A DNA stretch of 14,430 bases from Streptomyces roseochromogenus subsp. oscitans DS 12.976 (lineage in GTDB: Bacteria > Actinomycetota > Actinomycetes > Streptomycetales > Streptomycetaceae). The notes beneath the pieces are model-generated. The model saw only the letters and a program-made list of their open reading frames with translations, was not told the origin of the DNA and did no database searches. The position numbers and the translations under genes were made by a program. Shown here piece by piece: positions 13,577-14,430 of the stretch; the stretch's first letter is position 1; the number at the start of each line of letters is the position of its first letter. The DNA is taken from positions 7,532,092 through 7,546,521 of the forward strand of contig NZ_CM002285.1 of assembly GCF_000497445.1 (NCBI RefSeq). The letters are read 5' to 3'.

Positions 13577-14430
13577 CTAGGACCAGCGGATCGGCAGCGG
13601 CAGTGCCGTGAGCAGGCCCGAGGCCGCGACGACCGCGCCCAGGGCGATCACCTCGGCCCGCGCGGGCGTGTACGCGGTCAGCGGGTCGGCGGCGCGGCCC
13701 AGCCGGATCCGTGCCCACAGGGCGAGCAGCGCGACGGCGGCGACCAGGATCACCTTGGCCAGCAGGGTGCGTCCGTACGCCGTCGTCGTCAGCTGGTCCA
13801 GGATCGTGGCCGACGGCATGCGGCGCAGCGCACTGCACACGCCCGTCGCGGTGATGGCCGCCAGCAGAACGGCCGCCACGCGCGCGTAGCGGGCGAGCAG
13901 TGCGGCCCCGGCCGGGTCGCCCTGCCACAGCCTGAGCAGCCGCAGCGTGTGCAGCAGACCGCCGGTCCACAGCACCGCGCACGTGAGGTGCACCAGTGCC
14001 AGACCCGAGCCGGCCAGGGGGCTCTGCTCGGTCGAGGGATGCGCGCGCAGGGCCTCCGCTACGACCACCGCGGCCAGCGGCCACGCCTGTGCCGCCGGGC
14101 GCCGGGAGAACGCGCACAGCGCCGCCACCAGAAGGCCGTTGACCTCCAGCAGCGCCAGTCTGCCGTCGCGGGAGCCGTACAGGCCGCCGACGTCGAGCTG
14201 GCCGAGGCGGTGCGGGATCAGATTGCCGGCGGACACCACCGTGGCGAGCGCCAGCGCGGCCACGAAGCCGGCGGCGGTGACGAACGGCGCCCAGCTGCAC
14301 GGCCGTTCGGGCGGAACGCCGGGCAGGCGCCGGGCAAGCCGGTGCACGAACAGCTCGCCGAGCGGCACGCTCACCGCGGCGAACAGCACCGCGCGCAGCA
14401 GCCCGATGCCGCCGGCCCCCGGCGCCGCGG
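13577..14430 (-). CDS. CopD-family copper resistance membrane protein, N-terminus outside the window
   Basis: The frame is open from the right edge to TAG at 13577-13579, giving about 284 residues with at least seven hydrophobic helices. Typical CopD-domain features are AVLFAAVSVPLGELFVHRLARR near the N-terminal side, ALVHLTCAVLWTGGLLHTLRLLRLW (the conserved His and W-x-GG-L), and TAYGRTLLAKVILVAAVALLALWAR near the C-terminus. CopD proteins are inner-membrane copper resistance or uptake components. A CopC partner is not in this window and may lie beyond the edge. The visible sequence begins before GTG 14389 with an in-frame AAPGAGGIGLLRA, so the real start is further upstream. Confidence 0.85.
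   Translation of the reverse strand, partial: AAPGAGGIGLLRAVLFAAVSVPLGELFVHRLARRLPGVPPERPCSWAPFVTAAGFVAALALATVVSAGNLIPHRLGQLDVGGLYGSRDGRLALLEVNGLLVAALCAFSRRPAAQAWPLAAVVVAEALRAHPSTEQSPLAGSGLALVHLTCAVLWTGGLLHTLRLLRLWQGDPAGAALLARYARVAAVLLAAITATGVCSALRRMPSATILDQLTTTAYGRTLLAKVILVAAVALLALWARIRLGRAADPLTAYTPARAEVIALGAVVAASGLLTALPLPIRWS

Noticed and set aside
13567..13580. Terminator between the convergent dehydrogenase and CopD-like genes
   Set aside because: Only 7 bp separate the stops and no stem-loop with useful length is visible.

Overview
The window is very GC-rich actinobacterial chromosome, almost certainly Streptomyces or a close relative. The third-codon bias towards G/C, GTG starts, stop/start overlaps of the TGATG and ATGA type, the Asp23/DUF6286/AmaP trio, the SURF1 and DEDDh-BRCT genes and the GC-rich intergenic repeats all fit. 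I see no rRNA, tRNA, CRISPR array or intact transposase. Fifteen protein genes are supported, two of them cut by the window edges. No gene-free stretch exceeds 300 bp; the longest is 268 bp (3988-4255).

Layout. (1) 1-1407, plus strand: the end of an Asp23/Gls24-family gene, then a DUF6286-type membrane protein and an AmaP-like membrane anchor, overlapping or nearly so. This is an envelope-stress operon. (2) 1442-3987, minus strand: a GH15 glucoamylase/trehalase-like hydrolase followed 5 nt later by a divergent SDR protein that has lost the usual catalytic Tyr and Lys. (3) 3988-5330, minus strand: a probable miniature inverted-repeat element (19-bp perfect terminal repeats) whose right end supplies the SURF1 stop codon; then SURF1, whose GTG start lies in a strong RNA hairpin; then a small eight-cysteine protein. 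(4) 5331-6438, minus strand: a four-copy GATCACTC-type array upstream of the small protein, then a DEDDh exonuclease fused to a BRCT domain. (5) 6552-11624: a TetR regulator divergent from a four-gene operon encoding an acetoacetate-decarboxylase-like protein, an SDR and two paralogous amidohydrolase-2 proteins. A 17-bp inverted repeat between the two arms is a convincing operator. (6) 11694-13569, plus strand: a VIT1/CCC1-type Fe/Mn transporter and a zinc-dependent alcohol dehydrogenase preceded by a large inverted repeat. (7) 13577-14430, minus strand: a CopD-like copper-resistance membrane protein that runs off the right edge.

The best candidate for an undescribed system is block 5. One local regulator appears to control four enzymes whose folds (acetoacetate decarboxylase, SDR, and two members of the amidohydrolase superfamily that includes ACMSD- and LigW-type decarboxylases) suggest oxidation plus decarboxylation or hydrolysis of an unknown carboxylated substrate. 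The second amidohydrolase gene has a tandemly duplicated ribosome-binding/start region, an unusual local innovation. All functional statements are from reading the sequence and family knowledge; no database search was run.
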